Below are positions 13,658 through 26,258 of a stretch of DNA of 64,000 nucleotides, one piece after another; the first letter of the stretch is position 1, and each line of letters starts with the position of its first letter. The notes beneath the pieces are model-generated. The model did not search any database and had not been told where the DNA came from. It saw only the letters and a program-made list of their open reading frames with translations. Source of the DNA: Ichthyophonus hoferi (lineage: Eukaryota; Opisthokonta; Ichthyosporea; Ichthyophonida; Ichthyophonidae); assembly GCA_002751075.1 (NCBI GenBank), contig NAOQ01000098.1, forward strand, positions 101,909 through 165,908, given 5' to 3'. A program made the translations under genes and the position numbers.

Positions 13658-14145
13658 TAGCATGTGAATACTACTACATACAACCAACACAGGGAATTGA
13701 CTCCAGTGTGTTAGTTTCTTGACAATGGTATCAATGTATATATACCAGATTTGGTTGAGGGCGTGGATGCATTAATAGTGTGAAAGTTGTAGTATATAAT
13801 AACGCGTCAGATTTAAACGAAACATTGGTGAAGACATACAGCACAGCAGTTTAAATCTGTATCATATCATACATACCCCAGTGTGGTTAGTATGTACCTA
13901 ATTATCCTGGGGTTTTAGACGATACTTTTAATACCATTAATAGCATTGCTAGGCAATAAAAAATGCATTAAAGGAGGTTGGGATTGACCTAGTAAGCTGC
14001 GTGACATCAGCAACGCAATAAAGTGAGCATGAACAGTTTTTCTGTTTTTTTTCTTTTTTTTCGGTTGTGGTAGTTCTAATTCTAAATTGTTGGTCCAGCC
14101 AATTGAAACTAATAATGGAGTATATAATGGTCCCCCACGCCCCTA
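13658..14145. other. Convergent 3' intergenic region
   Basis: This 488-bp spacer lies between the stop codons of the PSTPIP-like gene and SCAP, which run toward each other. An AATAAA on the plus strand near 13956 is a possible poly(A) signal for the PSTPIP-like gene. An 11-bp perfect inverted repeat (13808-13818 with 13849-13859) sits between them. No gene was seen. Confidence 0.5.
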
Positions 14146-17100
14146 TCACAGTTCTTTATCACTAGCAGAACAACCTGCTATTGAAAAGTTCCTTATTACA
14201 GCGCCCTCTGAGTATGTAAGATGTCTGCCGTCAAAATTAAGGTAACGATAGGAGCTAGGGGGTCCAGTACTATCCACTAAACTCGCCCTTCTATAATCAA
14301 TCTGTCGTATACATTCCCCAGTGTCAGTATCATACATAGAAATACTATTATCTTCCGGTAGGACTAGAATACCCGCAAATAGGTCTATCATAGGGGAGGG
14401 CCCATAAAAACCTAGTGAAAAACTATATAAACACAACTGTGTCTCACTGTCCCATAAACGACATTCATCTAGAGAGGCACTAGCAATCAGCTTAGGGGTG
14501 GTGGGAAAATGAAATTGAATAGAAACAATACTATCTTGATGGCCTGTCAAGACGCCTATAAGGGCGCCTGTGTCAAATTTCCATAGACGAACCGTGGAGT
14601 CACTAGACCCACTAACCAGGAGGGCACTGTTAGCACAGACCGCAGTTATATCTCCTCTATGACCGTATAAAGTATATATACATATACCGGTAGCAGTGGC
14701 GATGATGCGTAGAGTATGGTCATACGACCCACTGATAATCATCCTGCCACATACTGACAGCACACTCACACCTAATGTGTGGCCCTTAACTCTATATTTT
14801 AATGCCCAGTTAGGTCGAGAGTAGCGTCTCTCCTCACTACTCCCACCTCTACCTTTACCACTGGCACCCCATCCTTGGGGGGCCCAGGCGCGGACAGTTC
14901 CATCCAACGAACCACTAATAATCATCCCATTGGCAAAGGTCAGGCATGTGACTGCATCTGTATGGCCAATGAGAATCTGGTGCTCATTCCTTAAGGGTCT
15001 ATCCTTGTTCCACACGATAATCCTTCCATCACTACAACCTGCTGCTACTACCCCTTCGTGATAGCCAATACACCATACACTAATTTCATTCCTGTCATGT
15101 GCACTGTTCTCATTGGTGCCGGGGTTACTAGGGAGGTCCTTCCACAGATTGACAGTCTGAATGCACTCAGTGGTATCATTATCCCATACCTGTATATTAT
15201 TATTATTATTATTATTTAATGCTACACTACTATTGGTAGCAGTTATGTACGAACTGTCAGAATTGGGTCAGCTCTCTTATTTAGTGCATTTACATTATAT
15301 GTTTATATATTCACACATGCACAATATACACATACATAAATACGCATGCATATCTATTATTTCTCTTCATTTTAGGCAGCACCGACATTTTTGTGTATGT
15401 TATACATACCGTACCATATATACTACGTATCATAACCACAAGACCATGTATAGCTTATTTTAATTTTGTAGATAAAATTCTTTACTGAACTAATGCTTAC
15501 TAAGTATTATGCTAACAACCAATCATTGCTCATCTTCTAAATGTCATTTAATGGGCTCCCTTAATTTTAACCGCATTGCCTTATAATTAATTAAGCCAAT
15601 TAAAATCATGGACGTTCCAGATAGTGAAACTTTTATACGGGTGAATAAATGCATAAACCTTTTCTATAATTGGCCGCTATATACTTATGCATAACTATAT
15701 ATACTAGTACATATGATATTTAACGAATGAGGGGTGGGGAGGGGATCTATTGGGATAAGAAATACATGAAAGCATATTGAAATAGAGACCAAACACTGGG
15801 TATATACATAGAGACTATCATAGTCAAAAGGGAGAGCTTTATAATACGCGTAATCCATCCAGAGCACTTGAGTCGGGAACAATATAAAAATATTAATTTG
15901 ATATATTATATATACTAATAACTATAACAATACATAGACCGTCATATATAGGAACATGAACATATGGGATGGAATCACCAATAGCAATCAACCGATCACC
16001 CACCTTGACAACACCACCTTTATCGCAGCTAACCAATACAGCCTTCTCCTTAGAAATCCATTCTATATCGTGCTCATGGCCCAATAGTGATCGATGAACC
16101 AAGGCAGCGCCTGTCTGTGCCCAATGTACACTTTGTGAAGCAGGATTGGCGACTATCTTCTTGGTAGGTGGGGTGGGGAATAGGTACCATACTAACACCA
16201 TGGCCCCTTCAAAGACCAGTACACATATTCCAACAATGTTCCAGTCTGTCTGCATTAAACATAGTATAAACCGACGCCATACCGCCACTAGCCAGGTGGC
16301 TCGAAGAGCCTCACTGGGTAGTTCAGGGATCATTGTCGTAAGTGTGTTCACATCCATCTAGGGTAGGAAGGGATAGCAGAGGAGGATGGTGAGATAGTAG
16401 GAATAAACTAATAATTTCATGGTAACTTTAAGGGCACTGATTGGCTAGTGCTGTGGTTTAATAGAGTATATGTATATGGGTATATGGTGACTATATGCAA
16501 TATACGATATAATATATGTAAATATATAGTATAGCAACAAAACAGCAACAATCAAACCAAACCATCAATACTCACCACAGTATCATTAATAGGTAGGGCG
16601 GTAAGCGTGAGGGACAGTGGGGGAAGGAGTTCAATGTAACGACCATCCAGGGCGATACCATGGGCATGATGTAATAGTCCATAAAGACTGAAATCTGGTT
16701 GGCGGGGAGTCAGGCCGCTGCTTACCAATAGTTTAAAGGGATAGGAGCCTTGGAGTACACATACACCCACTCCAATTATACAAAGGGCAATCTGATTGAA
16801 TGAAAGATAATTTAATTAGTAATGGAAATCTATTAGGTAGTAGTTGTGTGACGTGGATTTTAAGTTATGTACAGAAAATGTTTCTTTTTTATCTTGGAGA
16901 CTTCCAATTGTTTTTTGTATGTAAAATTTTAATACAATTGACCATGTGATCATCATAGTAGAACCTAGTTACTATATCCATTATAACAATAACATAATGT
17001 TAATTATAGTATGCAAAGGCAAGAAATATATATAGTACAGTATAGAAGAATATAAATATGTATATAGTATACATCAACTCCAAAAACCATAACTAGGTCA

Positions 17101-20100
17101 CTGTCTACCTATACAATAAAAAATAAAATCAATGACCTCCAACAAATATTTATTAGCTATTAGCTTTATTGCATATAGTATTTTCATATATGAATAAATT
17201 GAAACACAAGGTCCGTGCATGTAGAGATGCGTGATTTGACTACCACGTTATAAACATAAAAATAAGGTTACAGAATCATAGTTTTAATGCCATGTGGTGA
17301 TTAGAGCTCTACATATAGAGTGCATGACATACATGAAAAAAAAATACCAAAAAACACAGAGAGTGAAAGAAGGGTGAAAGAAACAGCAAGATAATACTTA
17401 AAAAAATAATGAACCAATCACGACGATTTGCTAAAAAAAAAAAAAGAAAGAAAAAAAAAGAAGATAAAATCTAGTCAAAATAAGTCAGGGTTGATTGAAC
17501 TTACTAGTGCACTTTTACCCAATCCGAGACATCTTTTTTTCTTGGTTGGTCTAGCCGCCAGGCCCTTCGAGTCTAAACTGGGAAAGCTCATCGCCCGGGA
17601 TAGTTTATGACACGTCGATGTCGCAATCATATTGGCGGAATCAGTAAGGCTGGCGTCATTATGATTGTAAATGTTATTTACTTTTTGATGATGATTTTGA
17701 AGATCGGACAACTGGAGGTGTGTGATTGGTTAGTTAGTAGGAAGGGTATATATAAGTATGTATACATGCTTATAGAATCAAATGGCAGGCCAATAAGGGT
17801 ACACTAGGTTCATAGGAGATAAGGAAGAGGATAACAAGAGAAAGGGGGTTTGCGTGGATTATAGTATTGTAGGTTGTTTTGTATATGGTATTATAGTATA
17901 ATAAGTTGTACTGTATTATAGGGTATGATAGTAGGGTAAATTATATTATATTATATTATATTAAATACCACTATAATGCATAATATGATTAGGACGAGGC
18001 TGTTGCCATATTAATATCTCGATCCGCCAATTAAATCAATCAAAGACCAAGATCGTACATTCCGTTGCTTGGATCGCATAACTTTGAATATTTCCAATAT
18101 GATTGGTACTAACTATAAATTAATGAATCAATCACCATTCCTCTTTAATCTCTCTCTAAACAAGACCAAATCAAACTGGGCCATCCCTTGACATATGCAA
18201 TCAGCCATTTAAGTGGATAATCAGGGATCAATTGGGTTTGATAGTCTAATTTAGCAACTTTAGGATATTAACACAAGTAACTCAGGCAATCTAAAACCAA
18301 AAGAACATTTTAAATTTCAACAATTTTCACACATACAAGAACATCTAGTACATACTTCCATTCGTCGAATATCGATGGATAAAACCGTGATAAAAAGGGT
18401 CACTTGCATAAAGAAGTCGGCCACCACACTGACAAAGGTGAAAATGCAGAATTCCTATTGGGTCACGCGTTAATCTTGCATGAACTAATAAAAACACTGA
18501 TTACATGTTCTGCTAGTCAGATCATTAATTAAGACATAGCTAAGAATATTCACCATGCGCTAAGCCAATAGCTGTCTAGTATATCAGGGCTTGCATATAG
18601 CTACAACCACTCATATTGTAGCATCTCGTGGTATAATAATATAATACAGTATAGTAGAGAATAGTATAGGATAATATAATATAGTATAGTATGAGTATGA
18701 GTATCATTAGAAATAAGAACGAACACAACCAATGATGAAACTATACTATATATACTATACTATACTAATATAAACATAAATTGTAGATACAACCATATAC
18801 ACATTTAAAATCCAACATGACTAATAGGAAAACATTCGAATATATATATATATATTCATAACCCCAAAAATGACTCATTGTAATGTTTTATAAGAATCCA
18901 TAGTGGTTCTGGTATGTAGTGATATCCAATCATTATTAAGAGATAATACAAAGATAGCCATATATAAATAGATCAATACACATAGACACTCACCCTTAAA
19001 GCAGGTATAGACGTGAGGGTGCCCAAGGCGGTGAGGGATAACTTGGCAGCCAATGACAAGAGGACAGGGGCCCCAGCTTTGGCCAGCCCTTCTGCTACTC
19101 GCTCTCGCACAGGGAGATCCAAGGAGGTGGTGACGACAGCATTAGTAATGTAGAAGATGTTCTCGACGCCAATGGCTATGATGAAGAATGGGATGACCTC
19201 TCTGCCAATAGGAATGAATGTGTATAGAGATTAGAGAAGGGGAGATTATGATGTAGAGCCAATTAAATAAGGATATAATAAGCTATAAAAGGAAAGACTG
19301 AAAGAAATAATAAAATAATAATAAAAATAATAGAAATGATAGGAACAATAGAAAGAGAGAAATAAAGAGAATAAAGAGAGAGAGAGAGAGAGAAAAAAAA
19401 CCTACACAGCCACCAATGTGAGAGTCATTCCAAGCGTGGTGCACATGGCAATGGCCATAAAAAGCGAGCTGATGACTGTTACTACAGCAACGAATCCTAA
19501 TCCAAACTGTGAGTGGGTAAAGATCACTCACAGTTAGTATTATTTATGTTTTATGTGCTAGATATATGATATTTTTGAATTGTGAGTATCTGTACGTATA
19601 TGATGGTATGATAGTATGAAAGTATAATAGTAGGATAGTATAATAGTAAGATAGTATGATAGTAGGATAGTAGGATAGTATGATGGTACAATAGTATGAT
19701 AGTACAATAGTATAGGTTTGCAGGGTGCATGCATGTGTATATGTATGTGTACATGATAAGATGCAAGTACTAATACCTATCAGTATTAGTATATCTTGGC
19801 CCATTTATACCCGCAATTGACCAATCAAACATCCTTACTATCATGCAACAAACAAGAACAGACCCTCCTAGAATACATAATTGGGTTAAACGAGGAGTCT
19901 CACTAATGAATTTTCATATTTTAAAACTCCTATGCTGACTAATTATCATACTTTATCCATTTTTTCTACACTCAAAACGCATTTTTTTCACAAAAAAAAA
20001 AAAAAAAAAAAAAAAATTAAAAAGGTTTTNNNNNNNNNNNNNNNNNNNNNNNNNNNNNNNNNNNNNNNNNNNNNNNNNNNNNNNNNNNNNNNNNNNNNNN

Positions 20101-20243
20101 NNNNNNNNNNNNNNNNNNNNNNNNNNNNNNNNNNNNNNNNNNNNNNNNNNNNNNNNNNNNNNNNNNNNNNNNNNNNNNNNNNNNNNNNNNNNNNNNNNNN
20201 NNNNNNNNNNNNNNNNNNNNNNNNNNNNNNNNNNNNNNNNNTA

Positions 20244-20326
<83 letters not shown>

Positions 20327-23300
20327 GTGTATGTATATGTATGTGTATGTGTATGTGTATGTATATATGTATATGTACATAAACATGTAAGTATATATCG
20401 AAATGTCAAACCAATGTTGTATAAGGAAACATAGATAAAATAATGGGCTCATGGTTATAACGAAGCATATATATATATATATATATATATATCTTTGCAT
20501 GATATCTTAAAAATCACAACCTAATACTTAATATAAAGGCACGTGAATCGTGTTAGATATGAACCCATATACAAAGCATATATATATATATAGGTAGATA
20601 GATCTAATTGGTTAGGCGTGTAAGTAAACATCAAAACCAAAACCACTACCTACTTCGTAAAAACAATGTGTAATAGTACTGTCTGTCATTGCTTCAACTT
20701 TCCAATAAGGTGCATTCGATAACACATTCGATAGGTCGGTCATAAATGTACTGTAACGTTTCGGATCATTAATATTTGGTAGAAGGAACACATTCACAGA
20801 TAATGTTCCAAAACTATCTAATTGGTCATCCTGAAGGAGGGGCAAGGGTAAAGGAGGGTGAATAACATGAAGAAAAGGTATTCAATAGTAAGATTTTAAG
20901 AAATCGCTTAATAGTACTAATAATAATAGTAATAGTAATAGTAATAGTAATAATCATCAAAAAAATATATATAATCATAATTAAACAGAATAGTATAACA
21001 TATGATTGGGTAATTTATAGCTTTAATGTCTCATATATAGACTACTATATAAAAAATGCTTGTGTTAGCTACTACATCTACCAAATTAGGCTAATTATAG
21101 GTTGGTATCTAAGTGTTGGCCAAGTATTGGTCTATACGTTAGATAAGATAGTACTCAATGTATAGATAAATAACATAATACACATCCAGTTAGATTTGAT
21201 GATTATAATTACTACCAATGTAATACTAGAGGCAAACCCTTAGAAAATAAATTAAATGAAAACAAGCACCAATCAAACCACACCAATATTACACATACTT
21301 GGTTCTTATCTATCTCTCCCAGCATAGCATCCATATAAAGACGGCCACCATAACTGTCCATCCCCTCGCTACGTAATGTATGCATGACGTCATCATCCTC
21401 GATTAATCGACTGTGGTTGCCCTGTGTGCGTGTACGGTGAATAAATAAATAAATAAAGAAGTAGGTGCAGGAATATATATAGCATGCACAATAGATATAC
21501 TCATAAAATTTGTATAGTAGGCATTGCAGTATAATTGCGCAATCGTATATATAAGAGTATGTATGATAGTATGTATGTATGACAGTATATATGATAGTAT
21601 CTATAGTAGTATGTAAAATAGTATGTATAATAGTATGTAAAATAGTATGAATGATAGTATATAGACTAGTATGTATGATAGTATGTATGTATGATAGTAT
21701 GCATAATAGCATGTATAACAGTATGTATAATAGTATGTAAAATAGTATGAATGATAGTATATAGAATAGTATGTATGATAGTATGTATAACAGTATAACA
21801 TTAGGTATAATGGTATAGTAGTAAACTAGTAGCCATGTATAGGGCCATGACTATGTGCATATATAATAATTAACAAGAGAAACGGATTAGTTTATATGTA
21901 TATAAAAACCTACCATCCAATATTCCACGGGCGAGGTAAGCAAACATCTACCAGGTTGTAAGACTGATGTGTAGCAGAGATTGGATGACTGCTTACTACT
22001 GTAGTATAAGGCATGCAATTAATAATTAACTCGTCGCAACACCAATCATTTATAATCTATTATGACTATTAATAATTATTTATATGGACATTCAGCCAAT
22101 CGCAACGCTCGCCACGTTTCTGTGCTACTACGTCTACATGCACTAATTTTAATTTTTAAGATTAAATGACTAAAAATAATAGCCAGATAACTATTGAATT
22201 GTAGTCATTAATTTTGCAAAATATTTTTTATGGATGTAACAAAAGAAACTGTCCATACAAGCACATCCATCCAATCAGTATTCAGTGTTAAAACCATTAA
22301 AAATAAAACAAATTTAACGCGTCTAGATAGTTGTTCGGGGCGATAAAAAATCATACAAGTAGGAAGAAAGGGAGGTAGACCTCGAAACACCAGGGCAATA
22401 CATAACGACATCGGACAATATAGCATATCACAGACACCTCGTACAACCACATAACATACAGTCCACCTACCCACTAACAGTGTCGGCCTCCAACACTGCC
22501 TCATGAATGTGAAAGCCTACAGACATTAAGGCTTTGAGCAAACGGGGCCGCGTGGTGATGCCCCGCGGAAAATTAAGATTGATGCTCTGCATGGCTAACA
22601 TTGGCGTCGAGTCATTACTGGTTGTGGTGCTGTCCGGGACAAAGCGGCCAGTCCATAGCAACACTCTGGGCTCCATGAGCTGTATGATTGGTCACAGGTT
22701 ACTGGCTGGCTAAAAAATACTTTGCTATTATAGGTGATTTGCGATTGGATGGTAGGCATTCATGGTCTTTAGTAATGGCTTGTGCGATGTATTGGAGACG
22801 ATTTGTAGTCATTCCGTACGCAGTCATGATCGAATAGGAATAAACAAGATATGGGTATAGCATAGTTATTATATATATATTAGAAAGAGACTATTGGTTA
22901 ATTCAAATTGGTTGCTATTGGGTGCATATAAAAACAGTACTCTATGTTTGGATGTAACTAAAAAACAGTGATCCGTGATTGGCAATATCAATAACCAACT
23001 CTTATGTATGTGTAGGTGGGTAGATAGTTCCTTTATATAGAAAGCTACATCTATCTAGTCACTCACCTCTACTGATGCTGACAGAGTGCTTAACGGTATG
23101 AAGCAAGCCATCAATACTGTACATCCCGTTATAGTTAGTCAACCGTAATGAGTGCGTCTTAGTCCAGTAATATCGGGCCAATAGCCTTCAGTATTCTACT
23201 TCTTTTTTAATAATTAACAACAAAAGAAGATTGGTGGAGTACCATTTTTTATAATTATGCCGGCTCACACTTACAACAAGATCTCATATCATCATTAGAT

Positions 23301-24665
23301 CAGACACGCATTATAGTAGTATCATATATATACATATATATATTACAAAGTGGACTGGCCTATATGGCCATACAGCTGACTTTGGTAACATCGGCATCCC
23401 CTTATACGTGACAAGCCAGAAAGCTTACAGAAACATTTTTAGTGATGAAAAATTAGTATACTTAAAAACCATTTACTAATGGTTCATATTGATGCTTAAA
23501 TTTTAGAGATATTGGGTTAATAACGTGGTATGCAAAATTTATTTTAAATTATAAAATGGTACAATCAGGGTAGAGGATTGGGAGGTTCAATCACACCCGT
23601 TAAATGCCCACTTACATGCCTCATTCCATAGAGATTCTCTCTGATTTTATATGTTTAGAACCATCCACCACTTGTATTGACGCGTTATACTTTAATACAC
23701 CCCAATGCAACAACATACATTCACGTGCCATAGTTGAGACTCTTTTTACGTGTTTGTAATTTCGTCGAAATGATTGGATATGGACCTCCCTGGCGTTACT
23801 TTAAAACCCCCCTCCATTAATTTCAGTGACCTATCCTGACAATGTATCGCTAATTACATGATATTGGTCAACAGATTTTAAATATTTTAAATATTTTAAT
23901 CAGTCTACATCATATGCTAGTAGTTGTTAAATTAAATTAAAACGTAATAACATTTAATGGCTTTGAGTGGATCCCACTGAGATTTTAAAATGAGATAAAA
24001 CTCTTCCTTACGCATTTCGAAACACACTGGTACTTATATAGCAATAAACAAGAACATATATATAATGTCTCAGACTTTAATTCCCTTAATATTTCTTTTT
24101 TTTTCTTTCTCATACAATACCCTTTTATTCTTTTCCCTCCCTTGCCTACCTCTATTAATATCCCTACTCCTATTTATAACCATCACACGTGCACCCTCTC
24201 CCACGCCTCTATATATCTCTCTCTTCCCATTCCCAGCACTTCAACACTCGCTCATTTATTTTATCTTCATCAAACATATATACACATACATACATATCCT
24301 TCTCGCAGCCCCCTCTCCTCCTCCTTCACATACACATTCTTTGTATCTGTCACTTCCCTCTTATAAAAGTCTCATATTGTTCCCACCGCTAAAATACAAG
24401 TTGAACTCCAGCACAAAAAAAAACACTAAGTAATATTATAGATAAAAAGCAAACAAAGACCGAAGCGTAGCCACATACCCATATAACAACGTACGAACTC
24501 CGTAAATACTCCTTCTCACTTACCAATAAACACAAGCGAGAACATTATGATAGGATGAGTGGCACAGAAATAACCATGGGAATAGAAGGCTTTAGCGATA
24601 ACCTCATCTATCCAATTCCCCCATTGAGCAGGCGGAGGGGAGTTTGTGCGTTTCTTGGAAGGCAT
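14146..24665 (-). CDS. SCAP: SREBP cleavage-activating protein (SCAP), sterol sensor
   Basis: SCAP is an ER membrane protein that senses sterol and escorts SREBP to the Golgi through COPII. Exons found, 5' to 3': 24524-24665, 23067-23116, 22471-22679, 21914-21963, 21299-21421, 20654-20830, 19406-19506, 18994-19201, 18356-18454, 17505-17711, 16576-16791, 16004-16357, 14146-15189. The N-terminus ([15 protein letters not shown]) matches the first helix of SCAP. The luminal loop has [10 protein letters not shown]. The sterol-sensing domain shows IAIGVENIF and [23 protein letters not shown] joins an exon starting LSDL, giving MELSDL, the counterpart of the COPII signal MELADL. Later segments include a luminal RYIELLP block, a last helix ([10 protein letters not shown]) and C-terminal WD40 repeats ([31 protein letters not shown]). 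Not found: the first SSD helix, probably in the N run at 20030-20241, and one luminal exon between 22471 and 21963. A GTG-initiated frame upstream of 24665 was not used as the start; the ATG at 24665 fits the family. Confidence 0.92.
19603..19720. repeat. ATAGTATG-type degenerate minisatellite in a SCAP intron
   Basis: Tandem, degenerate units of GATAGTATGATAGTA type run through this intron. The same motif recurs at 21545-21815 and, more briefly, in UBA1 introns. Chance reading frames across it encode Tyr/Ile/His-rich strings and are not genes. Confidence 0.8.
20030..20241. other. Assembly gap (212 N) next to microsatellites
   Basis: Unknown bases, preceded by a long A run (19990-20016) and followed by a TATGTG array. 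The gap lies inside SCAP between exons 20654-20830 and 19406-19506, exactly where the exon for the first sterol-sensing-domain helix is expected. Confidence 0.97.
20242..20385. repeat. TATGTG microsatellite
   Basis: Tandem TATGTG hexamers (about 12 near-perfect copies) degrade into TATG/TGTA variants to about 20385. The His/Thr/Tyr/Val-repeat open frames over it on both strands are artefacts of the repeat. Confidence 0.95.
21545..21815. repeat. ATAGTATGTAT-type minisatellite in a SCAP intron
   Basis: About 270 bp of degenerate units (GTATGTATGATA, GTATGTAAAATA, GTATGAATGATA) lie between SCAP exons 21299-21421 and 21914-21963. Two stretches (about 21601-21670 and 21715-21780) are near-copies of each other, suggesting local duplication. 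Confidence 0.85.
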
Positions 24666-26258
24666 GATGTGTGAACGATGTAATTGTCGCGATGTCCTTT
24701 GTATTATAGTAGGATATTGTGGCAATGTCTGCTCACTTTTAATATCATCCACGCCTTAACTGTGCCTTAATCTTCAGATAAAACGCAACAGCATTTTTAT
24801 TTTTATTAGACTAAGTTATTCCAGAGTAGAAGTTTATCTTTATTTTTCTAAAATAGGTTATTTATATCTATATATATCTTTGTCTAAACCCGTTTATAAT
24901 ATACATGATAATACATTAATAATATTGTGTGTCTCTGTCCGTCATCTATTTATCTCCTTATAAGCATTATTCATCTTGTTTGATTTTCCATGATATTCCA
25001 TGATATTCCATAATTTATAAAAGTTATTTTAGTAACTTTTAATTTTGTATTTTATATGATTGGTTATTAAGCTTAAGTCTCTTAGTTTATGATGCCAATG
25101 GGACTGTAGCGTTACACAGTACAAACAAACAATATCTTATGTTTAATTTATTTTTATTTTTCTCTGTGTGGTAGGTAGTTCAAGCGTCATACATAACCTA
25201 CCAAATCAATAAATACAAAAAATTATTAAACATTATTGTTTAATTCACTCAAAACTTTCTTTTCGGTTCTAACTAATAACTTTCACTCAACTACTTGCTT
25301 TAGTATAGTCGAACCAACTGCTGACAACTAAAATGAACAGTTGAGAAAGCATCATTATAATATATTTCTAACACTTACTAGTCAACACAGTCTTATAGTT
25401 TATATCTATCCAAATGCAATACCAGATATTTACGTTTGAAATTGTCATACTAGCATGAGGGAGAGGGACTAGCTGCATCTAAGTAATGAATGCAGACATT
25501 ATTTTAGTTTCAACATACAAGTCATTGATATTTCCAGAACAGAAAATTAGTGCAAACACCAAAGACAAAATACTTCCATATATACACTTAGTAGGAATAA
25601 TGCATGTTATTACACTTGACAGCAAGCATAAAACGGTAATCAATCAATCATTATTCTATATAATGCGTAGAATTGCAATATGAAGTTGCACTACGTGTAT
25701 TCTCGCACCAGACTGGTAGATAATTTCACTATATTTTACCATTTTTACCACAATAAATTTCCTTTGAAATTTTTAATCAAGTCGTTTATCCAAGACTATA
25801 TAGCTAGGCTTACATATTTTTAAAACATAAAATATGTATAGTACTAAGATTTTCATTTTTATTTATTTAGGAATAAGGTATATATAATAATAAATATATC
25901 TTATTACTAAATAGTTGTATAACTACCAATATCTTAAGATATACTATCTGAGATATACGGTGATTTCGGGGTGTATGTAAATTTAATTGGAGATATAATC
26001 GGTAAATCTAATGTATATGTAAATTTAATTAGAGATATAATCGGTAAATTAACTATATATAGAAATTAAATCGGAGATATAATTTGCAATTTCAGGATGG
26101 GATATAACTCTAAACCCATTTACCCTATGTAAACGTAAACAAACATATATACACTTAACATTATATTATTTATACATATATATATATAGAAGTATTATTA
26201 AAGGAATTTTTCTGTGCGTTTCACCTCTTTAATACTTTTTATAACAGCAACCATTATC
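24666..26258. promoter_or_regulatory. Divergent intergenic region SCAP / ataxin-10
   Basis: About 1.6 kb between the SCAP start codon (minus) and the first supported ataxin-10 codon (plus). It is A/T-rich. It contains a threefold 10-bp repeat of TGATATTCCA type near 24985-25010 and a 42-bp tandem repeat at 25951-26095. An upstream non-coding first exon of ataxin-10 could lie here, because an acceptor-like AACAG precedes the first supported exon. No other gene is supported. Confidence 0.45.
25951..26095. repeat. ~42-bp tandem repeat, about 3.5 copies
   Basis: The unit is recognised by GAGATATAATCGGTAAAT (starts near 25989 and 26031), with weaker copies at about 25949 and 26073. Spacings are 40-42 bp. 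It lies just upstream of the ataxin-10 coding exons. Confidence 0.8.

Noticed and set aside
19932-20500. Long open frames across the first N run on both strands
   Set aside because: They consist of unknown bases and the TATGTG repeat; the His/Thr/Tyr/Val strings are artefacts.
22208-22504. 98-codon minus-strand frame as a missing SCAP luminal exon
   Set aside because: It lies where an exon is expected, but no acceptor/donor pair gave both matching phases and a plausible intron length, so it was left unassigned.
24065-24433. Overlapping Ser/Pro/Leu-rich plus-strand frames
   Set aside because: This is a pyrimidine-rich tract (purine-rich on the SCAP strand) inside a SCAP intron. Three frames are open at once, which is typical of biased composition rather than coding.
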